From Zeugodacus cucurbitae (Eukaryota; Arthropoda; Insecta; Diptera; Tephritidae): a stretch of 64,000 nt of DNA. Of the stretch, positions 23,505-37,263 are shown piece after piece (within the stretch, counting starts at the first letter, position 1; every line of letters starts with the position of its first letter). The notes beneath the pieces are model-generated. The model did no database searches. It saw nothing but the letters and a program-made list of their open reading frames with translations, and had not been told where the DNA came from. The DNA is taken from positions 45,592,501 to 45,656,500 of the forward strand of contig NC_071669.1 in assembly GCF_028554725.1 (NCBI RefSeq), given 5' to 3'. The translations under genes were made by a program, and so were the position numbers.

Positions 23505-24037
23505 CAGTGGAACTTCTCTAACTCGAATCACTATAATCCACAAAAAAACATCGAGTTAGAGAGACTTCGGGTTATAGAAGTTTCATTAAAAGATACAATT
23601 TTTCAAAAAGCTGTAAAATGTAGAGTTATACCCAGTTTTATTTATTTACTTCGTAAAAAGTGTTCGGTGCATATTTTAAACATATTTTCTGTAATTTGGT
23701 TTGTTGTAGTTTGCTATTGTTTGGCTCTTGATGACTGTAACCCAGTCTTTGTTACATGATTTATGCAATTCATAATAGAGATACTCTTAAGATTTTGCCT
23801 CGATAGTGAAATTTTAAATTTTGTGTTATGTCCTGGTCTAAAAGTTCGATTGAGGTAAGGAAATTTGTATGAAATTTGATTTCTATTGCCAATTCAAGAG
23901 TTCGAGTTATGGAGAGCTTCGAGTTATGGAAGGAATTTTGTATGAAAAATTTGATTTCTAAACGCTATTGCCAATTCGAAAGTTTGAGTTACAGAGATCT
24001 TCGAGTTATAGAAGTTCAAGTTATGGAAGTTCCACTG
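23505..24037 (+). mobile_element. Non-autonomous pogo/Tigger-like transposon (533 bp)
   Basis: The left end is cagtggaacttctctaactc. The right end, reverse-complemented, is cagtggaacttccataactt. The right flank is TA and the left flank is CA, a one-step decay from the TA target duplication of this superfamily. The inner arms repeat ataactcgaa-type phrases on both sides. No intact transposase is encoded; an internal 112-codon frame has no DDE motifs. It lies in the roq 5' intron. A broken relative is at 2393-2507. Confidence 0.7.
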
Positions 24038-24348
24038 TATTTATAAACTGATTTTTAATATTTCACAACGTGTTGAAATGGGAGTGGTAAACATTAATTA
24101 GACATGAATGAACTATGCTTACACGATCTCAAGACATCGGATATATGTTCGAGACACTTGCGATATCAGAAAAAATACAATAATATTGTTATTAGGTTAG
24201 GTTATATGTATTGGTCTGGTAGGTCTACAAGCCACGCATAGACCAGTTATGGCCTTTAGCGATAATATTGTTATTTAGTTGGAATAATTTTTTTGTATAC
24301 AAGTTATGGTTTCCATAAAATATCAATATTTTCTTTTTTATTTTCAGA

Positions 24349-27300
24349 ATGCCGATTCAGGCGCCTTCATGGACAGATTTCCTCTTCTGTCCCATTTGCT
24401 GCAATGAGTTCGCTGTTAATCAACGTCTACCAATAAGTCTGGGATGTGGTCACACCATATGTCGCCAGTGTCTATCGACCTTACACAATCGACAATGTCC
24501 TTTCGATCAAGTATATTATTACTGAACAATTTCCTCTGTATTATGTTTACAACTAAAACCTTTTACATTATTTAGACTTCCATCACAACCGATGTCGACA
24601 ATCTGCCCATAAACAACGCTCTACTTCAGTTGGTTAGCACTAACACAAGTACCAACAATAACAACAATGCTGGAAATGCTAGCGACAACCGAAATAGCAA
24701 TGGCGGCAATGAAGGTGCCTCAGGGAGTGACGGCGAAGCGAACACAACCACCAGACATACACCACCTAGTGTACGTCAGTTAAGCCCTGAAGATTTAAAA
24801 TGCTACAATCTGGCGAACAAATGTATAGAAAGTCTGGCACTCTATCTAAAATCTCTTGTTACTAATAATGGAAATTTCGGGAGTCCCCTGTCGCGTCCGA
24901 TGCAACGTAAACTTGTATCTTTAGTCAATACTCAGTTGATGGAACGCGAAGGACGAGAACGTGTTTTACGTGCTGCTCGTTCATTGGGAGAGCGTACTGT
25001 CACCGAATTAATTCTGCAACATCAAAATCCCTTGCAGCTGAGTTCAAACCTGTGGGCAGCGGTACGCTCACGTGGTTGCCAATTTTTGGGCCCAGCAATG
25101 CAGGAGGAAGTTTTGAAGCTGGTTTTGAAGGCCCTTGAAGACGGTACAGCATATTCTCGTAAAGTGTTGGTAATGTATGTGGTACAAAGGCTAGAACCAC
25201 GATTTCCGCAAGCCTCGAAAACCAGTATTGGTCATGTTGTACAACTATTATATCGAGCCAGCTGCTTTAAAGTTTCTAAGCGGGAAGCAGACTCGTCACT
25301 CATGCAATTGAAAGAAGAGTTTCGCACTTACGATGCCCTACGGCGCGAACATGATGCACAAATCGTACAAATAGCCACTGAAGCCGGTCTCCGCATAGCG
25401 CCAGATCAATGGTCTTCCCTACTTTACGGCGATACAGTGCATAAGTCACATATGCAAAGCATTATTGACAAACTACAAACGCCGTCCTCATTTGCGCAAT
25501 CCGTACAAGAACTGGTTATAGCCCTACAACGCACTGGCGATCCGGCTAATTTGTCAGGCCTACGAATTCATCTAAAACATTTAGCCGGTATTGATCCGTC
25601 GTTAGAAAGTCCGCCGTCATCTTGGCAAGACGTAGCTAAAGCATTAGAATCTGTGCATGAAGTGGTGGTGGGACTAGTGGAATTCGTACAACATCATGGC
25701 AATAGGAAGCTGCAAGAATGCACAACGGGTCAGCCGAGTACGAATACTAAGTATAAAATAAGTTTGTGTCGGGATTTGACTGTGAGACGAAATTGCCCAC
25801 GTGGTTCTAGTTGTACTTTTGCACATTCTGAAGAAGAATTGGAAAAATATCGTGCAAAGAATCGTAAAAATACGAAGCCAGGTATCAGCGTTCCACATTC
25901 TGGTGTAGGTCCACTTACTGCTGGAAGTTCAAATAGTGCAAACAATGGAAAAAATGATTTTTCAACCCATACTCATCCACATAACCACGGCCACAATCAT
26001 CACAATCCCCATGCTATGGTAATGCTGCATCCCGGAAATGACAATTCTGCGCCAGCTTCAACGGCTACATCGCCATTAAGATTCGACGGTCTACAATCTA
26101 TGCATAACAAATTACCTCGCAGCAGTTATGGCGATGCTTCATCATCATTACAAACGCATGGTCCACCTGGTGCACCACATCACATGCGTTCGTTGCATCA
26201 TAGTCCGATTCCTCCTAATAGTGCGCAAGCCGTGTCTGCACCCCCCACTGCACATCGTTATGATGCCTCTACTTTTGGCTCAACATTAAATTATCCCATA
26301 TCGACAACTGGAGTACCACCACGTATGCCTCAGGGTTTGTCCAACATCAATAGCTCACCAATAGCAATGCGAACTTCTAGTGGCGCTATGATTTCATCAA
26401 GATCTTTTCCAAATACATTGCAACCTCCGACAACACATACTCATCATCCTCCCTTACCTCCGAATATAACGACCACTAACCCACCGATATATCATAACAA
26501 TAAAAATGTGACCACATCTCTAAGCAGTCCGCTTTCCGCTAATAAGGGAATCTACAATGCATTACCTTCAGAATTCTACAATACACCGATCATGGGTACG
26601 AACACACGTTCATCCTCTTTGTTCAGCAACAACCAACCAACTGCTGCTGGAGTCGGCGGAAACAGTGGAGGTATAAATGGAAAGAATAACGTAGATTTAA
26701 AGGGCAATATAGTGCTAACGGATAAATTGAGATTAGCCCAAATTGGCATGTGGGATCAGCAGCATCATCAGCATATTGTGAATGCCTCAACTGCCGGCGA
26801 AATATTAAGTGGTGCCAGCGGGATTGGGGGTTCGCCGGCGCATCAGTCGACATCAATGTACCCATCCAGTGATACAGTGTCTATATTTGGTAAGAAAGTC
26901 AACAATGTCAACATGAATCTGAATAAGACACTAAATGGTCTTGCAATCGGTGATCAGTATATGTTCAAGAATGATTATGCAGCATCATTGACTGGTGGTA
27001 TGACAAACAGCAAAGATAGTTTGATTTGTAATGATTTACCACCTCAACGATCTTTCTGGAATGCGCATAATAGCAATATGATGAGCGGAGGTAACTTTGC
27101 CGATAGTACACAGGAGCGCAACACAATTGCACACAACATGAGTTTAAATGCATCACCTGGACCATTTCGTGACCGCGATAGTTTCGTGCGTTCCGATTCT
27201 ATATTGGATGACGATGCTGCTACCTTTGAAGTGCCTGCCACATCAGCAGGCATGGGCAGTAAATTCGGTCCGATCTGTCCCATGTACAAAGGGCATAGTA

Positions 27301-28113
27301 GCACGGCGACCGATGTTTCACACACGAATACATATCTTGATAGCTGGAGTAGTGGCGATATTCGAAATCAGTCGACAAACAAGGAACACCCATTGTTGGA
27401 ACGAAACACTTCTGGTGACATCAACTACTCGGTATTTCCAAATGATACCGAGAACAGTCTGGCATTGCAAATTCGACAACAATTGCAGCGCTCTGCAAAT
27501 GGCCAGCAGCAGTTGCAGCAACGTATACTCCAAAATCAGCAACAACAACAACAAACGCAAAGACCATCGGCATTTGATAACTTCAATAGCATGCAAAACA
27601 CGTTGCTTACGGACTTGACATTCAATCACAGTGGCTTAGAAAGAGATCGCACTTGCGCAGGCGAGGACCGCGCTAATTTTGACTTGGGTTATAATGCGTT
27701 GCAAAATATGCTGGCCAGTGCAGATGGTAATGCTAATATGGACATGAATAAGGTTGGCACATGCGATATATTATATTACAAATATTACAAATATATAGAC
27801 AATAAGCATAAACAGTCGATATTAATGAGTTTTTGTAACAATATAGGGTTCCTCAATGTGGAGCGGTGGCCTAAAATCGGCGGATGCAACTTTCTGGAAT
27901 GATTCGCTAACCAATGCGGCTGCAAAAACAAAGGAATTGCAGTTACAACGGCAACAGCAACAGCAACAATATCAACAACTGCTGAACAAGGGTCGAAACA
28001 GTGAGGAAGGCAGCATTGATAGTAGTCGAATGAGAGATATTGAGCAGGAACTTTCGGAAATCGTGGACAAAAGTTGGTCAAATGCCGATGACAGTGGTAT
28101 TAAGTTGCAGTAA
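24349..28113 (+). CDS. roq: Roquin: RING, ROQ and CCCH RNA-binding mRNA-decay regulator
   Basis: Coding exons are 24349-24510, 24576-27752 and 27847-28113, all phase 0, giving 1201 residues. Residues 14-53 form a C3HC4 RING finger (CPICCNEF, CGHTICRQC, CPFD). A helical ROQ/HEPN region follows (LRAARSLGERTVTELILQHQ through about residue 400), then one CCCH zinc finger near residue 450 (CRDLTVRRNCPRGSSCTFAH). The C-terminal 700 residues are disordered and rich in Asn, Ser, His and Gln, including poly-Q tracts near 27530 and 27950. Roquins bind stem-loops in 3' UTRs and recruit CCR4-NOT; the RING marks them as E3 ligases. The ATG was chosen because it precedes the RING directly and follows an acceptor by one base. 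Drosophila roquin is shorter as I remember it (about 800 residues), so the tail appears expanded. The 94-bp last intron has no in-frame stop when read through. Confidence 0.93.
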
Positions 28114-31100
28114 AACTAAAGCTATTTCAGGTAAGATAGCAACACATTACGTAAGCAGTGTATTAACCGACGAAACAATGAAACCGGAACAACTGCAGCA
28201 AATGGAGGCTCTTTGAAAAAAATAATGCATGAATGTGATCATAAATTGTTTCCATAATTTACACGCAATAATTTTGCAAACTAAACAACGTGGATAATAA
28301 TCATCGGTCGAATATTACTGAGCTGAGCAACTTTAAACATTCACAGACACACAACCTTTTCAACGAAGGTTTATAGTAACGAAAATACTAGATTTTAGAT
28401 ACTAATATGTGTTTGTAAAAATAAAACTCTCCCAATCGGGTGAGCTAGAAACATTTAACACAAGTTGAGAGGATCAAATAACTCACTGCTGATGTCACGA
28501 CATTGTAAATGTATTTCATTTTTAGCGAATTTCTTGCGTTGGAAACTTTCTGTGTTCTGTATAGTTTAGAAAAGTAGATAGAAAAGTGCTCGTTGTCGAT
28601 GTATTTGCAACAATTGCAACATTTCGATGTGAGCCAACTTGTGTATATCGTGTAGAAAACGTGTATAGAAAGTGATGCGCGAAAAACGACTAATTATTAA
28701 TTGTAAATGTAAAATTTTTTGTATTAGATATTCTTACGATCGATTATGAAAATGAATAGCGATACTAACAATTCTGATGACGTGATCAATATGAAACTAT
28801 ATTTTATAGACATTTAATGAGAACAAACTCAAAAATAATGTAATATTTTTGTATAAATGCAATCACTAATCGCATGATGTCGCTTTTTTGTAGCCACACT
28901 ACTCTACTCTTCTTTTTACACAAACATACATACATACATAAATGAGATGCCCATCAGGAAGTATATAAATAAATAAATTATAAATATTTTATGCGACAAT
29001 GTGTTAGTGCTTAGCCCACTGCTTTTACTTCTGACTGACATAGAAAACGTCACTATTAACTAAAATAAAAATATACAGAGCAGCGTCTTCGCTGAAAGAA
29101 ACCTATTTCCCGCTGGGCAAATTTACATACACATAAAACACAATATTATAACAAAGAATACATATTTAATATAATTAAATTTAAAATTATTATATACAAG
29201 CATATATCTACTATATATTATATATTTCTTAAAGAAATTTAAATTACGCTATTGTGCGATGTAAGCTGAGATCATAATATGACAATGATAATTTTTTGAT
29301 GAAATTGATGTTTTTAAATAATTACCTTTTTGTCTGATAAACTGATAAATATGATTATGAAATAGAAAATTTATACATAACAAATTTATAAAACAAACGA
29401 AAAATAATAAAAATATATATGTATATATAAACTGATTATATATGTATATGTACTACTGTATATGATAAATATCGACAAACGCATGAACACAAAACGATGT
29501 TGTTTGTTTTTTACACATTGCTTTTATCATACCTTAATAGTACTATGCGTTCAGAATTCTGTTCTATTGCTAGTTCGATTATGATTCTGATTCTAATTGT
29601 ATTTGTAATTGTTACCTATTCGTAGGCGTTTAAAAATTGCTCCTATTTATTATTATAAATATGTATGTAGAAAATGAAAGAACTATGTAGTTGTAATATA
29701 ACTCAAATTAATTATAAATAACATGAGCATAAATACAATTTTCTTGCTACAATGCAAGCTCTTGCTCTTGCGGGTCGGATTGAAGCATTCAAAAAGTTCA
29801 TGTATTTGTGTATACACATTTAATATTATATATTAAAAGTCGTGTGAAAATCACTCAAAAATATATTGATTGATTAAATTTTTAACTAATGTTATTGACC
29901 ATGTTAAGAGATACTGATCATTGTTACTATTTCTAAAAATTAATCAATATGTAGTTAGTTCAAAGTTGATGTGGTTATTGTGGTCTTCTAATAGCCGATT
30001 GATAGAAATTACAATGTGATGCAAGTTTACAACTTACAAAGGGTCCAAATGTTTAAATCGATTTAGTTCTGTAATTTTTTCATTCTAGGTTTAATATTTT
30101 AATTTACTTTTCAACTAAAACAACTTAACACCAAACAATATGGTTTATTTTTTTATGATTAATGGACCAATTTCAATTCGCAAACATTTTTTTATGAATT
30201 ATTTATGTAACTGCTTGAGATTTTCGCTTAATTGCACTATGTAGACATTAATGGTTTTTTAGGTTAGAAAACTGTAAATTCAAAACAGAAAATATTTTAC
30301 TCCACTTCATAGTAGTACTTGTAGAGTGCTTCATTATCAACTCAATTATGTATGTACATTTGTGTGTTAAATTCAACTTTTTTGTTTTGTTTTTGAAAAT
30401 TTTAAATATTGATGTCCTTACTCGGGAATATGTTTACAGCAATGCATACTCTGTTATCACTATGTACTATATAATAAATGGCGAAATACATATTATTTTG
30501 ATTTTAACTTTATTTCAAAATGAAAAGTAAAAAATCTGTAGTGCAGCAGCTGCAAATGTGCATACATATAAACATTATTATGATTTACAAAGTTGCCTGA
30601 ATATATTTATCCTCTCCTAGTTATTTATGTAGTATATCGTGTGTTGAGTTCAACATAAAAGTGTCAATATCAACTTTGAAACTAATCATTCAACTGAGTT
30701 ATCCTTATATTAGCGAACAGCTGCATGAAATCTGCATATGCATAAATTCTTAAATGTATATATGTGCGCCACTTATTGCTAATAATAATACTTTGTACAT
30801 AATATAAAAATTGAAAATTTATGTTTATTCAATAGTGCAACAACAATATACGAAAAATTAATTATTACAAAATTGAAACTAATACATGTGACATTTCAAA
30901 ATAGTTTATTTGTTTTTCGATATATTTAATTTATTTAATTTTTTTTTATAAAAAACCAACTAAAAGTGTATTGTGAATGTAGTATTTAATATAATATATA
31001 TTTTAGTATATTATAATAAAATAATGCAAATTAAAGAAATGAGTGCAAACAAATAAGTGAATTTAGTGGTGAAAACCACTAATGCTAACGCATATTGCTT

Positions 31101-34100
31101 CCTAAATGGTCGGTAGTAGTGCTATTGACTAATTTAATGAAACTGATATTCATGAGTTTTGTGCATACATTTGTATATGTACAATAAACATAAACACCAA
31201 GATAAAATTGAAATCAAAGCACTAGAAATTCAAGTTTTATTCCACAGGCTGTTTTATCGCACAATGTGCTGCCGTATGCGTATTTTTACACATAACCTAA
31301 GATATAAATTAAAAAACAAAGTGAAAGTTTACTTATTTTTTTACTTACACCGAAGTATACTAAAACACCTACAGCTCTTTGTGCATGACCAACATTTTAT
31401 TTAAACTGTACTTTAATCATGTAAATCTAAAATAATATGTAATAGAATCCATCACATCAGCACATAACCTTTAGTATTTTTTTTTATTAAAAAATAATAG
31501 TCAACTTTAGTATACTGTAAAAACAATATTTTTTGTACTTAATATGAATAAACACATTTTTTAACATTTAAAGTAGTAAAAAATATTTTCTATATTTTAT
31601 AGCAACTTTTTAAACATAATCATACAATTTTAAAATTTTAAGTTTGCATGCTTTTATTTTACATTTTTTATTTTTGTTTTTGTTTTTTGTGTTTCTGCGT
31701 ACGGAGCACGTGCAGTGTGGTGTAGTTATAACTTAAACCCAATGGGTTCATAAAGAAATAAAAAAAGTAAATATGATTTAAAGCATTAAACACTTAACTT
31801 ATTGTTTTAAATATACAATGAAACAAAAAACATTTACATACACAAATTTATATTTAAATATACAATATACTGAATGATTGTTGAGAGGAACAAATCTACA
31901 ACAAGGTCAAGGGAAATGTAAATGACTTTAGTAATTTATAAAGAAATCCAATGTAAATAAATAAATAGTTGAAAACATAAACAAATAAATAAAACACTGA
32001 ACAAATCAAAACAACACAATAATAAATAACTGCAAATGGAAATGCATTGAACATTTTCGAACTGTGCATTTCTATCTGTCCTGCATCCTGCAATTCATAG
32101 CAAATAAAATAGATTTATCAACGCTGCGGAATTCTTTAGTTGTACGCTAGCTATCAAGGATAAGACACTAAAAGTGCATTTTTTGTAAAAACAAAAGAAT
32201 TATGGTATTTTCAAAATTCAATACAATTGATGTTAAACAAACACTGTACTATTTTATAAATATTATGCTTAAATATGTTTTAGCGCATACGATTTGTATG
32301 TTTTTTTTTTTTTGTTTTTACGGTCTAACAAAAATGTTGATTTAGAAATATGTATAACAATCAAGTCTACCAACATATATATGTATGTATTACTTTAGTT
32401 TTTTTTTATATGTACAAAAATATAGAAAATCTATTGCATAATTTTGCAATAAACAAAACTGAATGCAAATGCAAATAATTCGAACTAAACGAAAATACGA
32501 CACATTGATGGAATGGCCGACGATAAATATATGGTATATATATAATTTATACTTTGATTGTTAAACAATTTGGTATAGCAAAATGCGAATTTTGTCCATT
32601 AAGACTTGAAATGTGCAATAATCAAAAATTTTACTACAAAAATTACATAACTAACTTTTCTGTTTACATAAAAATTCATTTCTATTATCAAATAAAATCC
32701 GAAGGGATGCATAAAACATAATTTGGTTTCTTTTATTTTCTAAATCATTATTATTTCAAGTTTTCGTAAGTTATATACAAATCTATACTTCTTTATTTAG
32801 ACATTAATTGATTTACAAAAACAAAAGTATTTAAAAATTTACTTGAAATCCCTGTAGCTTCAAGAAGGGTTATCTATCTACGCGTCTGAACTATTATTCT
32901 GTATGTCAGGTTTCGATAGTAAATATAATTTTATTTTTTCCTAACCCCGTAGGATGGTATGATTTCTGAGGACACATTTTGAGACTTAAGTTTTGATTTA
33001 TTGGTCTATAAAGATCTTCAGCTTCGTTTTGCAATCAAGTTAGTTCTCAAGTGAGAGGTTAGTTATAATTGGGTTATTTAAATTCGATTGTGTTATGTTT
33101 AAGAGAGTTTTTTTTTTTTATTTTGTATACTTTTTTGCAAAGCTTGGACAACAACAAAAAAAAGTCGCCTATGATTTATGTTTTTGTCTTTTTAGTTATC
33201 ATACTTTTCGTGTCCTTATTATATTACTGCAGGCTGTTACCAGTCCAATGGCGCTTATATTTTTCTCGCACACATATAAAATAACTGAATTATCAGTTTA
33301 TATGCGTTGGCAAATATAAACAAAACCTCGAAATGATTGTTAACAAATCACATTTTCCATATTATGTGATTGCAATAGTTTATGGTGTTAAGTTTGTAGA
33401 ATTTATGAAAATAAACAAACAAATTGCATAAACTATAATTATGTGTACATTAAAAAAAAAAAAAACAAAAAACACAAAAAACTAAATTGCGTTAGATACG
33501 AGACGTAAATAACTAAATATTAGAATAAAATTGGTAAAATTTCAACTTGTGATGTGAAATTTAGAGTTAACATAAACTATATTTAACAAAAGCTTGGGAG
33601 AATTTATTGAAATTTAATATACGAGTATTTATAAATGTAAGTGAACGAAATGCATATATGCGGGCATGATAATTTTCAAATAGGAACAAAATGATGTTAA
33701 ATATAAATAAAACGTGGAATAAAATCTTTTGCATAATTAACTAAATTACATTTGAAATAATATATTTACATATGTATGTATGTCAGTGTGTAGTCGCCAT
33801 TTTTATTGTAATATTTACATAGTAAAATTGTGTGTGTTTTTCTTCAACATTAAATAAATGCAAGCGTATAGTTATCGATATTGAAATTTTCGAAAATCCG
33901 CTAAATAACTATTAAAGAATAAAAAACAATAATGATCAGCGTTTAAATAAGAGATGTATGTATTGATATTTGTTAGTTTGAATATACTACATACCGATAA
34001 AACGCTGATTGGTGTGCTCTCTTTTATACATATACATATATATGTATGTGCATGCCAGTCCATTTATGCCTTTATCCTAACCATAGAAACATCTCTAATT

Positions 34101-37041
34101 GGTATAACAATTACAAACAATTAAATAAATTTATCGTATACATATATCGTTAACCAAAAAATATAAAAAAGCATTCGTTCAAAAAAAAACATAGCCACTG
34201 TGTGATAACAACTTTTTTATTATTTATGAAAAACTAACCTCCAAACTCTTGAAATATTCACGATTTTCAATAATATATTTCAGTTTTAAACATTTCATCT
34301 AAATTTGATATTCTTTGAAAAATAATTTTCGTAACCATTATTGACATGATTTTGTAAAGATACAACAACAACATATATACATATGTATATCCAACATTTT
34401 CAGCATACAGTTGCGCTAAAGTCGTTCAGATATCTAACTGTTATTTATTCATTTATTTTAATCACTAGCAGACCCGGCCACACGTTTTTGTGGTGGTTAA
34501 TTTTAATCGTTAAAGGGTATGTAGTCACCGTATAACCCAAGACTAACAATTTGCTAAAAGTACCAAAAAAGATGGGCTCATACCGAAGACCTAACGGATT
34601 AAGTCTGCCCGACTTCGTTGCATGTTTTATGTTTTAATTAAATATTTTAAATAAATATTTATGCTTCATTATTTACAATAAAAATCATACGCGTTCATAC
34701 AGAAAGGTTTTCTAACATAGACACAGTCGATAGTAGCATACACAAGACAATCATTTCAGAGAATATGAAACAATGCTTGCAACAGTTTTACAAAACAGAT
34801 ACTAACTGAATTCTAAACAATAATAATAATGTCACACCGTCATATAATAAAGCACTTGATATATAAATATGTTGTTTTTCATTAGCTTTTGATTTATTTT
34901 TATGAGGCTGTGCGATTATTTGTGGTTTTCGGTGTATTACAATTTCAAATACTGATTTTTTATTTTTTATTATCAGTTTATAATATTAAACAGATAATAA
35001 GTCATTTCAAATTAAAAAAAAATTAATAAAAGCTAAAAAATTAAATAAATTGTATAATTCTGAATGTTAAATAAATACATTAAATAAAGAATAATAAATG
35101 AAATTTTTTTCTATACTTTTCATTCTTTACAACAATAATCTCATTTCAATAATTAACCTGTTACATTTTTTTACTATTACATTAAATAATTAACTGAAAT
35201 GTGGTTGTACACTTAATATTTAAAATAATTATGTTGACAATTGACCAAACAACTCAAATCACTACAATTTCGAATGAACAAATAATGGCACAGTCAAATG
35301 TATTTAATTTCATTAATAAAAAATAAATGTAATCACACCGGTTTGTATGAAATCAACACGAGCAGCCATTAAATTTAGGGATTACTCTGTGTATATGTAT
35401 TACTAAATAACAATTTTCCATGAAACTAAACAAACAAGTGAGCAACTCAAATATAAAACTAAATTTCTTATAATTGAAATTATTGCATACAAAAACAAAA
35501 CAAAAAACATAAAGAAATTGAAGTGAACCAAGTAAGTCTGTAAATGATGAAGAAATATCCCACTGAATAGCATGTATGTATGTATAAAATAAATAGTAGA
35601 TACGCTGTATTTAGCATTGTCGGTGAAATATTTAAAATATTATATATAATACAAATATAGACCCAAATAATCTTTATGGAAAACGTATACACTTTAGTAT
35701 TTAGCAAAATAATTACATACATACGTGTCAAACACAATTAAGCATGCTTTTGTGTATAATAACAGAGTAATAAAATACTAAATATTATTAACATTGAATT
35801 TGCTTCTTGTTAAAACTATGAAATGTGAGAAAATTAATTAACACATGCTTATGTGTGTATATGTATGTAATAACAGATAAAATTCGTTAAATTACGAATG
35901 CAGTTTTTCATACTTTCTCGATGTCTACAAATATTGTGAACCATTTACATACAAGAATATCATAGAATTCAAGAAATGTTTTTTCTTACAAAAACTCTTA
36001 ATATTTCGTTCATGTCTAGATTTTTAAGCACAAAACTAATTTTGAAAATAATGAAAAAAAGAAGAAAAACATACGCCAAATACGAGAACTATTGTAATAT
36101 AAAACTAAAACAAGTCGAGTCAAATGACTGTAATCATTCATCAAATTCAAAATCCACCTATTTGGGTATGTATGTATGCATATGAGTCAGATCAATCTCT
36201 CTATACATGTACATATGTATATGTATGTATGTATTTATGGAATTTAGAGATGTTTAAAATTATACTATTATGTGATAATATGACATCATAAGTGGAAGCA
36301 AATGCAACAACAAACAACAGCAAACAACCAAAATATATTTGCAATAATCGGATTATTGCTTTGTTAATTTCAGCTGCTAACTGTATGTTACATTACGTAT
36401 AGCGTACATGTTGTTATATATATTACGCTGTATAAATGTATATACATACATACATATGTAGGTGAAGTGAAAAAGAGTATGCAATTGCTGCTGCACGACA
36501 CTTTCAACACAATTTTTGTCGCTTGCACTTTTGTGAACACGGAATATGTGTGTGTGTGTATGTATGTATGTATGTATTTGCAGTATTATTGTATGAGATT
36601 GTACACTACTAAAACTACTACTGATTATATTAATCACAATTACTGTATGCATTAAAGAAATTATGCTAAATCACAATATATTTTCCTTCGTTGAAGAAAA
36701 ACATAAAAGCTGTTGTACGATTTTTGATCATTGTAACATTTTATTGGGTCTTTTATAGATATTTAGGGTACATAGTAAGTATGGTACATATTTATATATG
36801 TTTTTTTTACTCCAAACGAAGTGCCGGGTTTGCTTTTCGCAAATGTATAACATTTAGAATTCTCAATTTTATGTTAATATACTTTCTATATGATAAATTA
36901 TTTTTAATATTATTTTATGCGTTATTTATATTCATATTGTGTACTAATTAAACATATGTACGATGAGTTTAAACTGATATTATTTATTTAAAGTGTTATT
37001 ATTATATAATTTAATTTTTAAGCTGAAGCAATCACTAGTGT
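28114..37041. other. Nearly 9 kb of AT-rich sequence between convergent roq and Gcn5
   Basis: The first part must be roq 3' UTR and contains many aataaa hexamers and TGTAAATA-like Pumilio-type words. I found no exon, RNA gene or intact transposon. A Helitron 3' terminus in minus orientation sits at 34464, and TATG/TGTA simple repeats occur near 36210 and 36550. All open frames are under 100 codons and AT-biased, so I treat them as chance. Confidence 0.5.
34464..34624 (-). mobile_element. Helitron 3'-end fragment
   Basis: Read on the minus strand, the sequence ends with a short hairpin (ccac, loop, gtgg), then ccgggtctgctagt. These are the same terminal bases as the element ending at 4318. 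The base after the end is not the expected T, and no matching 5' end (TC...) was found, so this is a fragment or a diverged family member. The extent toward 34624 is approximate and based on cgaagtcgggcag-like wording. Confidence 0.45.
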
Positions 37042-37263
37042 CTAATTTTTAAATATATCCTCGGGCAGTGCGGGAACTACACCCAAGTTAACTGTCAACA
37101 CAATATTTGTGTCGCCATCACCGCCACCATTACCGTTATTATCGCCCTGCTGCATATTCATACATAATTCCGAAGTTGTTGTCGCCGGATTGCTTACATT
37201 ATGTTCATCCGCCACGCGTTCGTGTTCGCTAAGCATATCGACGGCGGCATTAAGGGCGCAACA
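37042..37263 (-). CDS. In-frame open extension after the Gcn5 stop codon (73 codons), candidate stop-codon readthrough
   Basis: Directly after the Gcn5 TGA (37264-37266) the same frame stays open for 73 codons to a TAG. The extension begins CCALNAAVDMLSEHERVADE and ends VVPALPEDIFKN, with a Gly/Asn/Asp-rich middle. Its GC content is near 48 percent, like coding exons here, and drops sharply after the TAG to the roughly 20 percent typical of flanking DNA. This suggests real coding sequence, reached by readthrough of TGA (next base T) or by unseen splicing. A downstream AUG at 37236 could also start a separate 64-codon ORF. It matches no domain I know. Confidence 0.4.
   Translation of the reverse strand, partial: CCALNAAVDMLSEHERVADEHNVSNPATTTSELCMNMQQGDNNGNGGGDGDTNIVLTVNLGVVPALPEDIFKN

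Larger units (their letters stand above)
20773..24348. other. mu2/roq divergent promoter region and roq 5' intron
   Basis: Holds the start region of mu2, a probable non-coding first exon of roq ending near 21744, a pogo/Tigger-like MITE (23505-24037) and a short repeat piece with ggttaggttatatgtattgg near 24197. Open frames here are short and lack codon bias. Confidence 0.45.

Noticed and set aside
24190..24262. ggttaggtta-type sequence resembling a telomeric or tRNA-derived repeat
   Set aside because: Too short and impure to be telomeric. It looks like a fragment of a common tephritid dispersed repeat, with no A/B box pair for a tRNA-derived element.
30348..36951. Many 60-90 codon frames in the roq-Gcn5 gap
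   Set aside because: AT-rich codons, no domains, no splice structure; expected by chance in this composition.
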